Positions 4,659 to 5,633 of a stretch of 5,633 bases of DNA are shown piece by piece (the stretch's first letter is position 1; every line of letters starts with the position of its first letter). The notes under the pieces were generated by a model. That model was not told the DNA's origin and did no database searches. It was given only the letters and a program-made list of their open reading frames with translations. This DNA comes from an uncultured Clostridia bacterium (GTDB taxonomy: Bacteria; Bacillota; Clostridia; Oscillospirales; Ruminococcaceae). Location of the stretch: positions 1-5,633 of the forward strand of contig CAMBHV010000113.1 in assembly GCA_945867255.1 (NCBI GenBank), in the 5' to 3' direction. The position numbers and the translations under genes were made by a program.

Positions 4659-5633
4659 TCACTTTGCCAGTATGCGGAAAAAGAAGCTGTCTTCCAGATA
4701 CCACGATACAAAGTTGTTGATATACACGTTTTCCACATGGTTCACCGTGCCGTACGGGTCGTACACCACGCCAAGACGCCGCGCATTCCACACCACGATC
4801 AGTCCGTGCCACAGTTCCACCAGCGGCGTCACAGCGCCGATGCACAGTGCAGCCACCAGTGCCACATACCACAGCCGTTCCCACCAAGTGCCTGTGCGAA
4901 ATACGGTTCGATGGCGTACAAGGCTTTTCAAAACCATACATGCCAGCACGACAAGCGCAGGAATCGATGCGCGCATGGTAAAGTCCCCTGTACCGGAAGC
5001 CCCTATCTGGAACAATGGGTAAACCTTCAAACTGACAGCCGTGATATAAAACAGCGGCTGCCGTTTGTAGTCCCGCCAGATAAGCGCCAGATACACGCCG
5101 CATTCCAGCATATAAAACTGCACAAACCGGAACAGCTCCGCCCACACATTTACGTCCTGACGCCCCGCCAGATAAAAGCAGAAACGCCCCTCCTCCATAC
5201 TGGTAGCAGCATTCGAAGAAAAGTAAAAATAAAACACCGGCAAAACAGCCACCAGCGCCAGCAGATTTTGCAATGAAAAAACACGCCTCCAGAATGGCGA
5301 AAGCGTATGGGCACGCGCGTTTTTCACCAGCTCCACGCCGCCCAGGGCAAGGCACATCACCACAAGGCCCAGGAATGGCAGCGGGCCAAACGGAAGTGCC
5401 AGCAACCCCAAAAGGGCATAATTCTCCACACTTTTTTCCTGCAGCACACACAGGGTCATCAGCCACGGCACCACAGCCTGATTAAATACCCAAAACAGGC
5501 ATGTCGTTATCGAACTGTACTCCCACGCACCGGCCCAGCGCTCAATATGAAACCCCACATCCTGGCCCATCCATACGGTGCCTATAATATCCAGGCCGCT
5601 GAAAGCCATAAACCCCACGCAGATAAGCAAAAG
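4659..5633 (-). CDS. Uncharacterised multi-pass membrane protein, C-terminal part
   Basis: The frame is open to the right edge, so the N-terminus is missing; the TTG at 5630 is not a believable start because a Leu codon precedes it in frame and no ribosome binding site can be seen. The 324 visible codons hold about seven or eight hydrophobic segments, near residues 1-20, 40-62, 70-97, 121-138, 164-184, 194-209, 222-236 and 253-271 counted from that TTG. Notable motifs are FSGLDIIG (10-17), HIERWAGAWEYSS (28-40), LFWVFNQAVVPWL (45-57), GTGDFTMRASIPAL (213-226) and a soluble C-terminus DPYGTVNHVENVYINNFVSW (291-310). The pattern resembles large Firmicute membrane proteins of unknown function, some of which look distantly like GT-C glycosyltransferases with an aromatic-rich extracytoplasmic loop; that link is inference. 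It is separated from the LUD gene by a terminator and so is transcribed on its own or with genes beyond the window edge. Confidence 0.8.
   Translation of the reverse strand, partial: LLLICVGFMAFSGLDIIGTVWMGQDVGFHIERWAGAWEYSSITTCLFWVFNQAVVPWLMTLCVLQEKSVENYALLGLLALPFGPLPFLGLVVMCLALGGVELVKNARAHTLSPFWRRVFSLQNLLALVAVLPVFYFYFSSNAATSMEEGRFCFYLAGRQDVNVWAELFRFVQFYMLECGVYLALIWRDYKRQPLFYITAVSLKVYPLFQIGASGTGDFTMRASIPALVVLACMVLKSLVRHRTVFRTGTWWERLWYVALVAALCIGAVTPLVELWHGLIVVWNARRLGVVYDPYGTVNHVENVYINNFVSWYLEDSFFFRILAK

Noticed and set aside
4741..4772. Inverted GTACGGGTCGTAC-type sequence near the end of the membrane-protein gene
   Set aside because: It lies in coding sequence for the conserved DPYGTV segment and has a short stem with no T run; it is explained by codons.
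4507..5466. A 319-codon open frame on the - strand overlapping the membrane-protein gene
   Set aside because: Its product is rich in Cys, Gly and Arg with no coherent domain, while the overlapping frame (4659-5633) encodes regular hydrophobic helices and motifs. It also runs through the terminator at 4614-4654. It is a shadow frame.

Overview
The window looks like ordinary chromosomal DNA from a moderately GC-rich anaerobic Firmicute, probably a clostridial gut-type bacterium (Oscillospiraceae-like). This is inferred from strong AGGAGG-type ribosome binding sites, tight gene packing, hairpin-plus-T terminators, and the mix of families: DegV, clostridial flavin reductase, stand-alone LUD protein and stand-alone YqfO-type domain. 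No mobile element, CRISPR array, tRNA or rRNA is visible. Seven protein genes fill most of the sequence, and those at both window edges are cut off.

Left part, + strand (1-2713): the 3' end of a DegV-family lipid-binding protein gene is followed after 15 bases by a polytopic GT-C-type glycosyltransferase, and after 20 more by a GT2 polyprenyl-phosphate glycosyltransferase of the DPM1/GtrB type. The two glycosyltransferases make biochemical sense together: GT2 enzymes of this type load a sugar onto a polyprenyl phosphate at the inner membrane face, and GT-C enzymes use such lipid-linked sugars on the outer face. A GC-rich hairpin follows. Next on the + strand is a flavin reductase/flavoredoxin-like FMN protein (2743-3345), ending at a strong hairpin that lies between convergent genes and can serve both strands.

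Right part, - strand (3408-5633): read leftwards, the order is the 3' part of a multi-pass membrane protein of unknown function (cut by the right edge), a hairpin terminator, a probable promoter region with an imperfect inverted repeat, a LUD-domain (LutC/YkgG-like) protein with a C-terminal cysteine cluster and a TTG start, and a small stand-alone YqfO/NIF3-insert-like PII-fold protein. The last two probably form one operon.

Nothing here is clearly a new system. The points most worth a second look are the GT2/GT-C pair with an unknown acceptor, the LUD/YqfO pairing and its regulatory region, the unclear N-terminus of the LUD protein, and the uncharacterised membrane protein.
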